DNA of 64,000 bases from positions 1 to 64,000 of the forward strand of contig NZ_BKZR01000011.1 in the NCBI RefSeq assembly GCF_008974225.1, written 5' to 3'. Every line of letters starts with the position of its first letter. The stretch's first letter is position 1. The notes under the pieces were generated by a model. It searched no databases and was not told the DNA's origin. It saw nothing but the letters and a program-made list of their open reading frames with translations. Positions 34,497 through 43,868 of this stretch are shown here, piece by piece. This DNA is from Weizmannia acidilactici. Lineage in GTDB: Bacteria; Bacillota; Bacilli; Bacillales; Bacillaceae_C. Both the position numbers and the translations under genes were made by a program.

Positions 34497-35450
34497 TCAC
34501 CTCCTCAGCTTTGGATCGAGCGCATCCTGCAGGCCGTCGCCAAGCACATTAAAGGCAAACATTGTCAGCGAAATAAAGAAGGCAGGGAAAAACAGGCGCC
34601 ACCACTGTCCCGTCAAGATGGCCGACAAACCGTCATCCGCCATTACGCCCCAGCTCGCATGGGGTGCCTGGACGCCCAATCCTAAAAAGCTGAGGAAGGC
34701 TTCGCTAAAAATCGCGCTCGGCACCGTCAAGGTCATTTGTACGATGATCGGCCCCATTGTATTTGGCAGAAGATGTTTGCGTATGATCCGCGGAGTTTTG
34801 GTCCCAAATGTCCTAGACGCCATAACAAATTCATAGTTTTTAATTTGCAAAACCTGGCCCCGCACAATCCTTGCCATGCCGACCCAGCCCGTTACCGTAA
34901 GAGCTACGATGATGGTCCCGAGACCTGGCCCCATGACGACCATCAGCAGAATGACGACAAGCAAGTAAGGAAGACCGTACAGCACCTCAATAATCCTCAT
35001 CATAATCTGGTCGGTCCTGCCGCCTTTATAGCCGGCAATTCCCCCGTATATGATGCCGATAAAAAATTCGATGATTGCCGCCATAAAGCCGACAAACAGC
35101 GAAATGCGAGCGCCGTACCATGTTCTCGAAAACATGTCGCGCCCGAGCTGATCGGTTCCGAACCAATGCTCTTTTGAAGGCGGAAGATTTTGGTTTGTTA
35201 ATGAAAGTTTCGTTACACTTTGCGGCGCAATCATCGGGCCGAAAATCGCCATGATAATGAGAAAAATAAGCACAGCAAGCCCGAGCATGGCCAGCTTGTT
35301 TTTCGAGAGCCGATACCAGACGTCGCGCCAGTAAGAAATGCTCGGCCTGACTACGGCTTCCTGCATGTGGCCGTCCTTCTTTTTCGGGACAAACCATTCA
35401 TCGGGAATCTCTGAAGCGGTTCGGATTTTTTCTTGATTGGCTGCTTGCAT
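34497..35450 (-). CDS. oppC: Oligopeptide ABC transporter permease, OppC type
   Basis: 317 residues, six predicted spans, starting MQAANQEKIRTASEIPDEWF with AGGGGGTG upstream. The inner-membrane coupling loop is visible (ASRTFGTKTPRIIRKHLLPN). LGRDMFSRTWYGARISL and GLGVQAPHASWG are typical OppC segments. Follows oppB by 12 bases. Confidence 0.93.
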   Translation of the reverse strand: MQAANQEKIRTASEIPDEWFVPKKKDGHMQEAVVRPSISYWRDVWYRLSKNKLAMLGLAVLIFLIIMAIFGPMIAPQSVTKLSLTNQNLPPSKEHWFGTDQLGRDMFSRTWYGARISLFVGFMAAIIEFFIGIIYGGIAGYKGGRTDQIMMRIIEVLYGLPYLLVVILLMVVMGPGLGTIIVALTVTGWVGMARIVRGQVLQIKNYEFVMASRTFGTKTPRIIRKHLLPNTMGPIIVQMTLTVPSAIFSEAFLSFLGLGVQAPHASWGVMADDGLSAILTGQWWRLFFPAFFISLTMFAFNVLGDGLQDALDPKLRR

Positions 35451-35462
35451 ACCGACCACCCC

Positions 35463-36392
35463 CTATTGCTCTTTTTTATGTAATTTAATCCGCGGATCAA
35501 GGATTCCGTATGCGATATCGACCAAAAACAGCATGATGATCAAAAAAATGCTGTAAAATACGGTTGTCCCCATGATAACCGGATAATCCCGGTTGTTAAT
35601 GCTTTCGACAAAATATTTTCCCATGCCCGGAATGGCGAATATTTTCTCAATGACAAAGCTGCCCGTCAATATGCTTGCCGCAAGCGTCCCCAAAATCGTA
35701 ACGACCGGCATCAGCGCATTTCTCAGGGCATGTTTGATGACAATTTTTACGGGGGAGAGCCCTTTCGCACGGGCGGTTTTCATATAATCCTGTGTCAGCA
35801 CTTCCAGCATGCTGGACCTTGTTAAACGGGCAATGATGGCCATGGGGCTGACCGCCAAGGCGGCTGTCGGCAGGATCATATGGGATGGGGATGTCCATGT
35901 TGCGGCGGGAAGAATTTTTAAATTGACGGCAAACTCCTGGATCAACAATGTCGCAAGGATAAAGTTCGGTATGGAAATGCCAAGCACGGCGAAGGTCATG
36001 GCCAAATAGTCAATGACGCCGTTATGTTTCAGCGCTGCAAAAACCCCGAGCAGGATGCCGGAAAAAATGGCAACAATGAGCGCAGTCATGCCAAGCTCAA
36101 GCGAAACAGGAAACCCTCTGCCAAGCATGTCATTCACTGTCTGGGACGGTTGCTTAATGGACGGGCCAAAGTCAAAAAGCACAATCGACTTTAAGTAGTA
36201 CAAATACTGTACATACATCGGCTTATCCAAATGGTATTGCGCTTTCAAGTTTTGCTGCACCGCTTCTGACGTATTGCGTTCCTGGTTAAAAGGCGAACCA
36301 GGGATCGCATGCATTAAAATAAAAGTCAGCGTCGTAATCACCCATAATGTGACAACCATGGCAGCCAATCTTTTGAGTATGTACCTTGCCAT
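35463..36392 (-). CDS. oppB: Oligopeptide ABC transporter permease, OppB type
   Basis: 309 residues. MARYILKRLAAMVVTLWVIT start with AGAAGGTG upstream; HAIPGSPF and YLKSIVLFDFGPS are family segments, and the coupling loop is KTARAKGLSPVKIVIKHALRN. First transporter gene of the operon; a sigma-A-type promoter lies about 65 bases upstream. Confidence 0.93.
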   Translation of the reverse strand: MARYILKRLAAMVVTLWVITTLTFILMHAIPGSPFNQERNTSEAVQQNLKAQYHLDKPMYVQYLYYLKSIVLFDFGPSIKQPSQTVNDMLGRGFPVSLELGMTALIVAIFSGILLGVFAALKHNGVIDYLAMTFAVLGISIPNFILATLLIQEFAVNLKILPAATWTSPSHMILPTAALAVSPMAIIARLTRSSMLEVLTQDYMKTARAKGLSPVKIVIKHALRNALMPVVTILGTLAASILTGSFVIEKIFAIPGMGKYFVESINNRDYPVIMGTTVFYSIFLIIMLFLVDIAYGILDPRIKLHKKEQ

Positions 36393-36455
36393 TTGCGAAC
36401 ACCTTCTTATGGAAAATACGTGTACTATAGCTTCCAATTTTGCATTATATTTTCT

Positions 36456-36484
36456 TTTATATAATAAAAATGCAAAAAATTCAA
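36456..36484 (-). promoter_or_regulatory. Sigma-A-type promoter for the opp operon
   Basis: On the minus strand TTGAAT (36479-36484), 17 bases, TATAAA (36456-36461). It lies between the amidotransferase gene and oppB. Confidence 0.5.
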
Positions 36485-36561
36485 TACCATCTAATTTTTA
36501 TTTCTATTTAATGATGTTTTTATTATTTGATATAATGAGCGTTTTTACATTTGAAATAGGT

Positions 36562-37266
36562 TTAATTCCCACGGCAGGCACGGATAAAAGCAGAAAAAAT
36601 ATTTTTTGACACAAGGTCGTTTTTTCCGATCAGCGCTTCCGGATGCCACTGCACACCGATCGCAAAACGGGCGGCGCAATTTTCCACAGCTTCAATGATC
36701 CCGTCAGACGCTCGGCCGCAAACTTCAAACGGTTTTGGCACCGTTCGGACGGCTTGGTGATGGAAAGAATTGACTTTAATAAAGTGGCATCCCGCCAGTT
36801 TTTCCAACAGGCTGCCGGGCGATAGCTTGACAGTATGGGACAAATGAGTACGGGCCGCCTGCTGCCTATGCTGCAACAGCTTGGCATCCATTTGGCTGTA
36901 AATATCCTGGAACATATCCCCCCCTGCCGCCACTGTTAACACCTGCATCCCCCTGCAGATAGCAAGGAGCGGCATGTCTTTTATAAGCACCTGCCTGCAC
37001 AACTTGATTTCAAAAGCATCCCGCCCCGGTTCGATCTCCCCAAGTCCGGGCACCGGCTCTTCCCCAAACCAAAACGGATCGATATCCCCTCCTCCCGAAA
37101 GCAGAATTCCGTCCACTTTGGACAATAATAAAGGTATGTCTTCTTCTCCCCCTACAGGCAGCAGAACCGGGACGCCGCCGGCATAGCGGATGGCCAACAC
37201 ATAATCATCCGCCAAATAGTGTGACTTGTGATTTACACTACATGTAACGCCAATCACCGGCTTCAT
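36562..37266 (-). CDS. Class I glutamine amidotransferase-like gamma-glutamyl hydrolase (PuuD-like)
   Basis: 234 residues from MKPVIGVTCSVNHK. SGGGDIDPFWFGEEP, nucleophile Cys in LAICRGMQVL, and catalytic His-Glu in GVQWHPE identify a gamma-glutamyl-GABA-hydrolase-type peptidase C26. AAAGGGCGG precedes the ATG. It lies upstream of the opp-ykfC operon on the same strand, 170 bases away. Hydrolysis of gamma-glutamyl bonds released from imported peptides is an inference from context. Confidence 0.85.
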   Translation of the reverse strand: MKPVIGVTCSVNHKSHYLADDYVLAIRYAGGVPVLLPVGGEEDIPLLLSKVDGILLSGGGDIDPFWFGEEPVPGLGEIEPGRDAFEIKLCRQVLIKDMPLLAICRGMQVLTVAAGGDMFQDIYSQMDAKLLQHRQQAARTHLSHTVKLSPGSLLEKLAGCHFIKVNSFHHQAVRTVPKPFEVCGRASDGIIEAVENCAARFAIGVQWHPEALIGKNDLVSKNIFSAFIRACRGN

Positions 37267-37336
37267 TTTGCAATCCGCCCTTTCATTATGGATGGCAGCA
37301 TAAGCAATGCCATAGTAAAATAGTGTAAAATATTGA

Positions 37337-37372
37337 TTTGCCGCTCCCTGCTTGACAGGTGCTTGCGGCAAA
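37337..37372 (+). promoter_or_regulatory. Hairpin in the corA leader
   Basis: TTTGCCGC (37337-37344) pairs with GCGGCAAA (37365-37372), with an inner CCTG/CAGG stem. It ends about 28 bases before the start codon and has no T-run, so it looks regulatory rather than terminating. No known Mg-responsive riboswitch was recognised. Confidence 0.35.
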
Positions 37373-37399
37373 CACCATGAAAAAAGGAAGTGTCTTTTC

Positions 37400-38350
37400 A
37401 TGATACATATTATGGCAATGACAAAAGAAAATGAGCTGAAAATGGCCAAAAGCATTGAGGAACTTCTGGAAGGCGATTGGAAGTGGTATTGGATCGATTT
37501 TGACCGGCCGTCGGAAGAAGAAATATTAAAACTGCGCGAACCGCTTCATTTCCATCCGCTTGCGATTGAAGACTGCATCCATAAATTACAGAGGCCGAAA
37601 CTGAACTATTATGAGGACCATGTTTTTTTTGTATTCCAAAGCCTTAATCCGCATAAGCTGCACAAAGAAGAATTGAATATGTTTTTAGGGGACCATTTTG
37701 TTGTTTCCTTCCACCACCTGCCATCAAAGGAAATCAGCGAGGTACGGGATAAGCTGGAAAAAACGGAGCAGTTTGAAAGATGGGGGCCGGCGGTTATTTT
37801 ATATGAAGTGCTGGATAAAATCGTGGATGATTATTTTCCTTATTTATATAAAATCGAAGACCGCCTGAATGAAATTGAGGACAATTCCAAGAACGAAACG
37901 ATGGAAGCTTTGCTGGAAAGCCTTTATTCGACACGGCATGATTTGCTTGTTTTAAGGAATACGATTACGCCAATGACCGATTTAGTTTACCGGATGTTGA
38001 ATTCCCACCGGCTTCCCGGGATTCAGGAAAAAATGGCTTATTTTCACGACATCCATGACCACTTAATAAAACTTTCCGGCATGGTCGAATCGAATCGCGA
38101 ATTTACGGCTGATATCAGGGACAGTTATTTGTCTTTAAACTCGCACCAGACGAACAGGGTTATGAAAATCCTGACCATTTTTACCACCATTTTTATGCCG
38201 CTGACATTTATTGCCGGCGTCTACGGTATGAATTTTGAATACATGCCCGAGCTGAAATGGAAATACGGCTATTTCGCCACCCTGATCGTCATGTTCCTCA
38301 TCGGCTCCGGCATGACGTACTGGTTTATCAAAAAAGGTTGGCTGAAATAA
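37400..38350 (+). CDS. corA: CorA family divalent cation (Mg) transporter
   Basis: 316 residues. Large N-terminal cytoplasmic domain, two C-terminal spans, and the signature YGMNFEYMPE between them, which forms the pore selectivity loop. The tail ends with basic residues (FIKKGWLK). AAAGGAAG selects ATG 37400. Divergent from the amidotransferase gene. Confidence 0.92.
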   Translation: MIHIMAMTKENELKMAKSIEELLEGDWKWYWIDFDRPSEEEILKLREPLHFHPLAIEDCIHKLQRPKLNYYEDHVFFVFQSLNPHKLHKEELNMFLGDHFVVSFHHLPSKEISEVRDKLEKTEQFERWGPAVILYEVLDKIVDDYFPYLYKIEDRLNEIEDNSKNETMEALLESLYSTRHDLLVLRNTITPMTDLVYRMLNSHRLPGIQEKMAYFHDIHDHLIKLSGMVESNREFTADIRDSYLSLNSHQTNRVMKILTIFTTIFMPLTFIAGVYGMNFEYMPELKWKYGYFATLIVMFLIGSGMTYWFIKKGWLK

Positions 38351-38476
38351 GAAAAGCGGAGGACATTTGACAAACAGCGCAAAGGCTTGTCGAAAATCCC
38401 GGGCAGGTTTACAATAAAAATGGTTAAATCGTTCTAATTTTTTGAATGATTACATGAATTCCAGGGAGGCCCACAT

Positions 38477-39181
38477 ATGAAAATTGTCTGTTTCGGGGAT
38501 AGTATTACAAGAGGTGTAACATGCATTAGGGGAAGGCTCCGCATCATTAAGGAAAATTATCCTGCGGTGCTTCAACATTTTTTTGCCCAGAAAGATACGG
38601 AAATCGTCAATAGAGGTGTCTTTAATGACAATTCCGACCTGCTCATCAAACGCCTGGATAAAGATGTGATCAGCGAGCATCCCGACGCCGTGCTCATCTG
38701 CATCGGGGGAAACGACTGCAATTTTAAATGGAACGAAGTCGTGGAAAGACCGGATGAACCGCATGTTCCGATTGTACCGCTTGAACGTTACATCAACAAT
38801 ATCAAGCAGATTGTAAAAGCAATAAAGGATCATGGCATTACTCCTGTTTTGCTGACGCTGCCCCCTCTTGATCCGAAACGCTATTACCAGTCCATCAGTA
38901 CACGGTTCGGCAAGAATATCAGCCATTGGATCGGAATGACGGGCGGAATTGAGCATTGGCACGGCAATTATAACCGCAGCCTAAAAAAATTGATGAAACA
39001 GCTGAGTGTGCCCAGCATTGACGTCCGCACCGCGATCAAAGGGGCAGGGAACTTAAGGGAATTCATCAGCGATGACGGGATCCACTTAACTGCCGAAGGA
39101 TACATAGTCATGGCAAAAAAAATTTTTAACGATTTAACTGCATTACAGTTCACGAGCCAAAAAGCTGGAAACGGAATTTGA
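38477..39181 (+). CDS. SGNH/GDSL hydrolase family protein
   Basis: 234 residues. Block I CFGDSITRG with the catalytic Ser, block III IGGNDCNFK, and the DxxH-type end DDGIHLTAEGY. No signal peptide, so cytoplasmic. Likely an esterase or lipase; substrate unknown. AGGGAGG precedes the ATG. Confidence 0.87.
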   Translation: MKIVCFGDSITRGVTCIRGRLRIIKENYPAVLQHFFAQKDTEIVNRGVFNDNSDLLIKRLDKDVISEHPDAVLICIGGNDCNFKWNEVVERPDEPHVPIVPLERYINNIKQIVKAIKDHGITPVLLTLPPLDPKRYYQSISTRFGKNISHWIGMTGGIEHWHGNYNRSLKKLMKQLSVPSIDVRTAIKGAGNLREFISDDGIHLTAEGYIVMAKKIFNDLTALQFTSQKAGNGI

Positions 39182-39224
39182 ATTCAGTGGATCCGGCCGA
39201 ATATACCGTATGCAAACGGATCTT

Positions 39225-39499
39225 CTTTCTGAAGCAGGTGGTTCTTTTCCGCCTGCTTCAGAAGGTTGTGGGCGATGGGACCAGCACGAATTCGATGTTT
39301 ACCTTGGCCAACACCCGCAATGAAAATCTGCGGAACGACCGATTGCTTCGATATGACTGAACACGCTTTCTACCTCGATTTTTCTCCGAGCATAAATTTG
39401 CGCGTCCTCGTCAGACCAAAGGCTCTTTTTGGCTTTTGCTTTCGTACACCTCTCTTTTACAGCCTGTACAGTCTTCACACTCATCAATTTTAAAGCCAC
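39225..39499 (-). pseudogene. Remnant of an IS1182-type DDE transposase C-terminus
   Basis: On the minus strand KKSLWSDEDAQIYARRKIEVESVFSHI, then a frameshift, and LAKVNIEFVLVPIAHNLLKQAEKN in another frame. Together they match the end of IS1182-type transposases. N-terminal parts, terminal repeats and an intact frame are missing. Confidence 0.65.
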
Positions 39500-39514
39500 G
39501 TGTTAACCCATACT

Positions 39515-39605
39515 GGAGTCAGGCGAGACCCCTCGTGCTGAGAGAGGAGCGAGGAGGCTCGCGACGCGTGCGGAAAGCGAGTGAATTTCGCGATCATCAA
39601 CATTC
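39515..39605. repeat. Dispersed GC-rich palindromic repeat, partial copy
   Basis: Contains GGCGAGACCCCTCG, GAGGAGGCTCGCGACGCG and TGCGGAAAGCGAGT followed by AATTTCGCGATCATCA. The core is nearly identical to 63900-63959. The left end is missing here. Non-coding. Confidence 0.7.
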
Positions 39606-39843
39606 TCAGATAACATTACCTTACATAAAGAAAGGGGGTGCCCCCACGTCAATCTACCGACTTTTTGACAGCACCCTTGCATGTGCTTTGTCCTTTATCA
39701 AAATTCCTTAAAATCATTTTTACAAATCTGTAACAAAAAAATTGTATAATGTAAATCGCTAATAATACACCCATAAACCGGCCTTTACACCGGAAAAAGG
39801 GTAATTCATTGATCGGAATAAACATGCTTTACGGAGGTTAAGG

Positions 39844-40827
39844 ATGTCCGCTTCACGAAGAAGTTCTTACTTTGATAACGCAAAATTTATTTTGATTTAT
39901 CTTGTTGTTCTCGGGCATCTGATCAGCCCGTTCAAAAGCCAGGACAATTTTCTTTTTACTTTGTATACCGTTATTTTCCTGTTCCACATGCCCGCTTTTA
40001 TTTTGATTTCGGGCTATTTTTCAAAAGGATACAAAAAGAAAGGCCATCTTTTAAAATCGTTCAAAAAAATCCTTGTCCCGTATTTTATTTTCCAAAGCAT
40101 TTATTCCATTTATTATTACTGTACGGGGGAAGAATCTAAACTGACATTTAATTACTTAGAACCGCACTGGACATTATGGTTTTTGCTCAGCCTGTTCTTT
40201 TGTAACCTTTTGCTGCACCTGTTTGCCCGATTCCGCTGGGCAGGCTTGGCGGCGGCATCGGTAATCGGGATCGGGATCGGATATTGGGATGATGCCGGAA
40301 GTTACCTCAGCCTGTCCCGGACTTTCGTTTTTTTCCCGTATTTTCTCCTAGGGCATTTGCTTGAGCCGCAGCATCTGCAAAAAATCAGAAATATTCCACA
40401 TGGCTCGGTGATCGGTATTTTCATCCTGAGTGCCGCGCTGCTGGCCGCCGGATTCTCTTTTCCGAAAGACGCTGTGCCATGGCTCCTTGGCGATACTTCT
40501 TATGCCGGCATGGGCGCGGAACATTGGTTTGACGGGCTAATTAGGCTTGGGCAGTATGGCTTAACGATTATTGTTATTCTTGGATTTTTCCTTTTAATTC
40601 CGAGCAAAGGCTACAAATGGACCAATATCGGCGAGCGAACGCTGTATGTGTATTTGCTCCACGGATTCATCATTAAAACGATGGAGGTATTCGCCTCCGA
40701 CAATGTCCTTGAATGGCTTGCAGGCAACTACCTGCTGCTGATCGCCGTTCCCCTCGGCATCTGCCTGTTTCTCGGCAGCTATTATATCCGGAAATTTACC
40801 AAACCGATTATTGAACTCCGGTTTTAA
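39844..40827 (+). CDS. Integral membrane acyltransferase family protein
   Basis: 327 residues, about ten hydrophobic segments. Opens SYFDNAKFILIYLVVLGHLISPF, with the conserved His, and FHMPAFILISGYFSKGYKKK: the Acyl_transf_3 pattern found in O-acetyltransferases of surface polymers. Acceptor unknown. GGAGG precedes the ATG and a TATAAT lies about 90 bases upstream. Confidence 0.83.
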   Translation: MSASRRSSYFDNAKFILIYLVVLGHLISPFKSQDNFLFTLYTVIFLFHMPAFILISGYFSKGYKKKGHLLKSFKKILVPYFIFQSIYSIYYYCTGEESKLTFNYLEPHWTLWFLLSLFFCNLLLHLFARFRWAGLAAASVIGIGIGYWDDAGSYLSLSRTFVFFPYFLLGHLLEPQHLQKIRNIPHGSVIGIFILSAALLAAGFSFPKDAVPWLLGDTSYAGMGAEHWFDGLIRLGQYGLTIIVILGFFLLIPSKGYKWTNIGERTLYVYLLHGFIIKTMEVFASDNVLEWLAGNYLLLIAVPLGICLFLGSYYIRKFTKPIIELRF

Positions 40828-40951
40828 GGGAGGATTTATTGCCGGATCTGTTTGATGATTGCGGAATCCGCTCCATGCGTCCTTGGGATCTCGCCTGGAC
40901 CGCTTGACCCGTGGGAGTACCGCAAACAATAAATTAAACACGTTCTCAAGG

Positions 40952-40989
40952 AAAAAGCATTCCTGGCTCATGACCCGGGATGCTTTTTT
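40952..40989. terminator. Bidirectional terminator between the acyltransferase and spoVR
   Basis: AAAAAGCATTCC / GGGATGCTTTTTT stem. Confidence 0.8.
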
Positions 40990-42400
40990 ACAAATATTTC
41001 CGCTGTACACTTCTCCCGTCATAGCTGAACAGCATCGGTTTTTCTTCCACAACCGTTTCGACGTGAACGTTTCTTCCCCACAACTGGTAAAGATAAGGCA
41101 AAACCTTTTCTAAATATTTTAAATCCAGTTCAATTCCTTCATACCAGTTCTTGATATATAGTTCCCCGTTTTTCTGGTAATCGCCGTCCGTTACGGTTAA
41201 ATACGGGAAGCCGCCGTTAACGCGCATGTTGACCAGCTGATCGCGGACATTTTTCCATTCTTTATCGACCACTTTATAATCCCTGCCCTGTTTCTGGAAC
41301 AAATACATGTCTTCCCTCGTAACCAATTCTTTCGTCAAATAATTGCGCAAAAATGAAATATCGGATTCAATTTCGCGCACTTCAAAGATTTTTTCACGGC
41401 CCGTCCCCGGTTTTACGCCGCGCTTCTTCATCTCTTCCGTTGGGTTGTTCCAGCGTTCTTCAATATCTTCAAAAATTTTGATCCCCAGATAATACGGGTT
41501 AATGCCGGTCCTTGATGGCTGCACGACACCTGCGTTTAATTTGGCATATTCAATCGCCTCGTCCGTCGTCAAATCGAGTTCGCGCATAATGCGCTGGTGC
41601 CAGAACGATGCCCAGCCTTCGTTCATGATTTTCGTTTCAAGCTGCGGCCAGAAATACAGCATTTCTTCGCGGATCATCGTCATAATGTCACGCTGCCATT
41701 CCGTCAGTTCCCGGCTGTACTGCTCAATAAACAGCACGATATCTTTTTCCGGATGTGGCGGGAACTTTTTGGCTTTTTTCGCCGGTTTCTTTTCCGGCTT
41801 TTTCTCATCGAGCGCCCATAATTCTTCATACGGTCCCGGCGCCCGCTTTGGTTCCTCTTCTTCCCATTCCTCTTCATCTTCCATCGTCCAACTCAGCTTC
41901 GGGCGTATCAGAGAAGGATCAATGTGCTCTTCAATAGCCAGCACCGCATCGATAAATTTTTCCACTTCTCTCTTGCCGTATTTGAGTTCGTAAGCCCGGA
42001 TTCTTTCCGCCGTCGCCGCCATGCTTTCTACCATATCCCTTTTCGTATTTTGGAAACGGACATTGTTTTTAAAGAAATCGCAGTGCGCGAGTACATGCGC
42101 CACAATCAATTTATTTTGGACGAGCGTATTGGAATCAAGCAAAAATGCATAACATGGATTGGAGTTGATGACCAGTTCGTATATTTTGCTCAAACCCAGG
42201 TCGTACTGCAGTTTCATTTTGTAGTACTGTTTGCCGAAACTCCAATGCGAAAACCGTGTCGGCATCCCGTAAGCGCCAAATGTATAAATGATGTCGGCCG
42301 GGCAGATTTCGTAGCGCATCGGATAAAAATCAAGCCCAAACCCGGACGCGATTTCTGTAATTTCTTCAATCGCATATTGCAGGCTTTCATGATCATTCAT
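40988..42400 (-). CDS. spoVR: SpoVR family protein
   Basis: 470 residues, matching B. subtilis SpoVR. Start MNDHESLQYAIEEIT with GGGGAGG upstream. Conserved FDFYPMRYEICPADIIYTFGAYGMPTRF-like region (here in two parts, YPMRYEICPADIIYTFGAYG and MPTRFSHWSFGK), and NEGWASFWHQRIM. SpoVR is needed for normal spore cortex formation; relatives pair with PrkA and YhbH homologues in many bacteria. It has a sigma-E-like promoter. Confidence 0.95.
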   Translation of the reverse strand: MNDHESLQYAIEEITEIASGFGLDFYPMRYEICPADIIYTFGAYGMPTRFSHWSFGKQYYKMKLQYDLGLSKIYELVINSNPCYAFLLDSNTLVQNKLIVAHVLAHCDFFKNNVRFQNTKRDMVESMAATAERIRAYELKYGKREVEKFIDAVLAIEEHIDPSLIRPKLSWTMEDEEEWEEEEPKRAPGPYEELWALDEKKPEKKPAKKAKKFPPHPEKDIVLFIEQYSRELTEWQRDIMTMIREEMLYFWPQLETKIMNEGWASFWHQRIMRELDLTTDEAIEYAKLNAGVVQPSRTGINPYYLGIKIFEDIEERWNNPTEEMKKRGVKPGTGREKIFEVREIESDISFLRNYLTKELVTREDMYLFQKQGRDYKVVDKEWKNVRDQLVNMRVNGGFPYLTVTDGDYQKNGELYIKNWYEGIELDLKYLEKVLPYLYQLWGRNVHVETVVEEKPMLFSYDGRSVQRKYL

Positions 42401-42437
42401 GAAATTTTCCTCCCCTTCAAAGTTCACCCTTTTTTCC

Positions 42438-42466
42438 AATGTATGAACGAAAAGGAAAAAACATGA
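42438..42466 (-). promoter_or_regulatory. Sigma-E-like promoter for spoVR
   Basis: On the minus strand TCATGTT (42460-42466), 14 bases, CATACATT (42438-42445). Close to kmATATT-N14-CATACAMT. The same TCATGTT-N14 arrangement stands before prkA. Confidence 0.6.
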
Positions 42467-42888
42467 GGACGTAAAAAAGGATTTTTACTTCAAATAGCTT
42501 TGTGAACGTAATTTTCATTCCCGCAAATTCCGCGATCATCAACAGATAAACTTTTTACGGAAAGGAAGCACCATTTAGACAACGCTTTTTACCAATTTTT
42601 CAAATGGTCTTGCAATGCATCTAAAGGCCGTTCCAAAGCATTTTTGTGTCCCCTTACAATGCTTCTAAGAACCGTTTCCTTGCAATAATCATATTTAAGC
42701 GGCCGTTTTATAAAAATCAGCGTCGGAGCATGTATTTGCCTAAAATACGTTCCAAATGATAACAATCTTATATTTTCCGCCAGCCAACTTTTTCAGCGGG
42801 CAAAAACAAAAAAAACACATACACTAATGGTACTCCTTTATGAAATTTGCTTAAACAGAAGCAAATGCATAAGAAAGGGGGAACCGGG
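42467..42888. other. Intergenic region with repeat scraps
   Basis: No coding frame. Holds a fragment of the dispersed repeat (TTCCGCGATCATCAACAG near 42527-42545) and two imperfect direct repeats, TTGCAATGCATCTAAAGGCC (from 42612) and TTACAATGCTTCTAAGAACC (from about 42654). GAAAGGGGG before yhdB is its ribosome site. Confidence 0.5.
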
Positions 42889-43146
42889 ATGAATCCCGTT
42901 GACTATGACCGCGCCTTATATTATACGCATCGTTCCCAATGGGATAATTTGCTGATCCTCATGGTGCGGACGAAGGATGATTTCCTTTCCAAAAAAATCG
43001 AGCATGTCTTGCATGCTTATCATTTTTCACGTGATTATACGGTGATTGAAAGTTGTCTATACGCCTTATTACGGTATATCGACCACGCGAACGAAATGGT
43101 GAAATGGAGCGGGGCGGATCCCCTGTTTCATTCCGATGGATGGTAA
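42889..43146 (+). CDS. yhdB: YhdB family protein
   Basis: 85 residues, soluble. MNPVDYDRALYYTHRSQWDN and CLYALLRYIDHANEMV resemble B. subtilis YhdB. Start has AAAGGGGG 8 bases upstream. Divergent from spoVR. Function unknown. Confidence 0.7.
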   Translation: MNPVDYDRALYYTHRSQWDNLLILMVRTKDDFLSKKIEHVLHAYHFSRDYTVIESCLYALLRYIDHANEMVKWSGADPLFHSDGW

Positions 43147-43181
43147 GCGGAGAGCGGGCCTGTGCGCGCCCTCCGCTTTTC
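43146..43181 (+). terminator. Terminator after yhdB
   Basis: AGCGGAG / CTCCGCT stem beginning at the stop codon, followed by TTTCT. The sequence to 43406 has no further recognised gene; a TATAAT near 43367 may serve bdbC. Confidence 0.6.
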
Positions 43182-43406
43182 TATTTGTCCAGCTGCGGGC
43201 GCTCAGCTGGCGGATTTTACTCCCTCTTCCATGCGATCAGTCAACATCGGTTCGCCTTAAAAGATCACCGTGTTTCCTTTATCTGAGTCAGAGGACTAAA
43301 ATATCTGTACGCCGATAATCGAGCGCCCTCGCTTTTCTCATTTACATTTTACCCGGCTGGATACTATAATTTACAAAGAAGTATTTTATCAAAAGGAGGC
43401 AAAAAT

Positions 43407-43835
43407 TTGAAAGCAACTCAGAGGGAGAATGTTTGGTTTTTTGCCTGGGCCGTTTCCGTGATCGCAATGTTCGGGAGCCTCTATTTTTCGGAAATCAAGG
43501 GTTATGAACCATGCGAATTATGTTGGTACCAGCGCATTTTAATGTACCCGATGACCGTATTGATCGGCATCGCGGTTGCCAGAAAAGATTACCGGTTATC
43601 CCTGTATACGGCTGTTTTATCCGGAATTGGCATGTTTGTTTCGCTTTACCATTACTGCCTGCAAAAAATTTCCTTTTTTTCGGATAGGCTGCCTGCTTGT
43701 GGCCGCATCCCGTGCACAGCGGAATACATCAATTGGTTCGGATTCATTACCATTCCCTTTCTCGCGTTAACCGCTTTTATCCTCATTTTTATCTCAAGTC
43801 TTCTCGTTTGGAAGTGGACAAAAACTTCCAGATGA
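43407..43835 (+). CDS. bdbC: Thiol-disulfide oxidoreductase BdbC (DsbB-like)
   Basis: 142 residues, four membrane spans. Two Cys pairs: CELC after the first span (GYEPCELCWYQRILMYP) and CGRIPC in the second outer loop. BdbC re-oxidises an extracytoplasmic thiol oxidase and passes electrons to quinone. Start TTG 43407 with AAAGGAGG upstream. Followed 33 bases later by a thioredoxin-fold partner. Confidence 0.92.
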   Translation: MKATQRENVWFFAWAVSVIAMFGSLYFSEIKGYEPCELCWYQRILMYPMTVLIGIAVARKDYRLSLYTAVLSGIGMFVSLYHYCLQKISFFSDRLPACGRIPCTAEYINWFGFITIPFLALTAFILIFISSLLVWKWTKTSR

Positions 43836-43868
43836 ATACTTTTCAATTATGCCGACAGGAGGGCCATC

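Noticed and set aside
39226..39263. Terminator after the SGNH hydrolase gene (stem TTCTGAAGCAGG)
   Set aside because: No T-run follows on either strand, and the palindrome coincides with the end of the transposase remnant.
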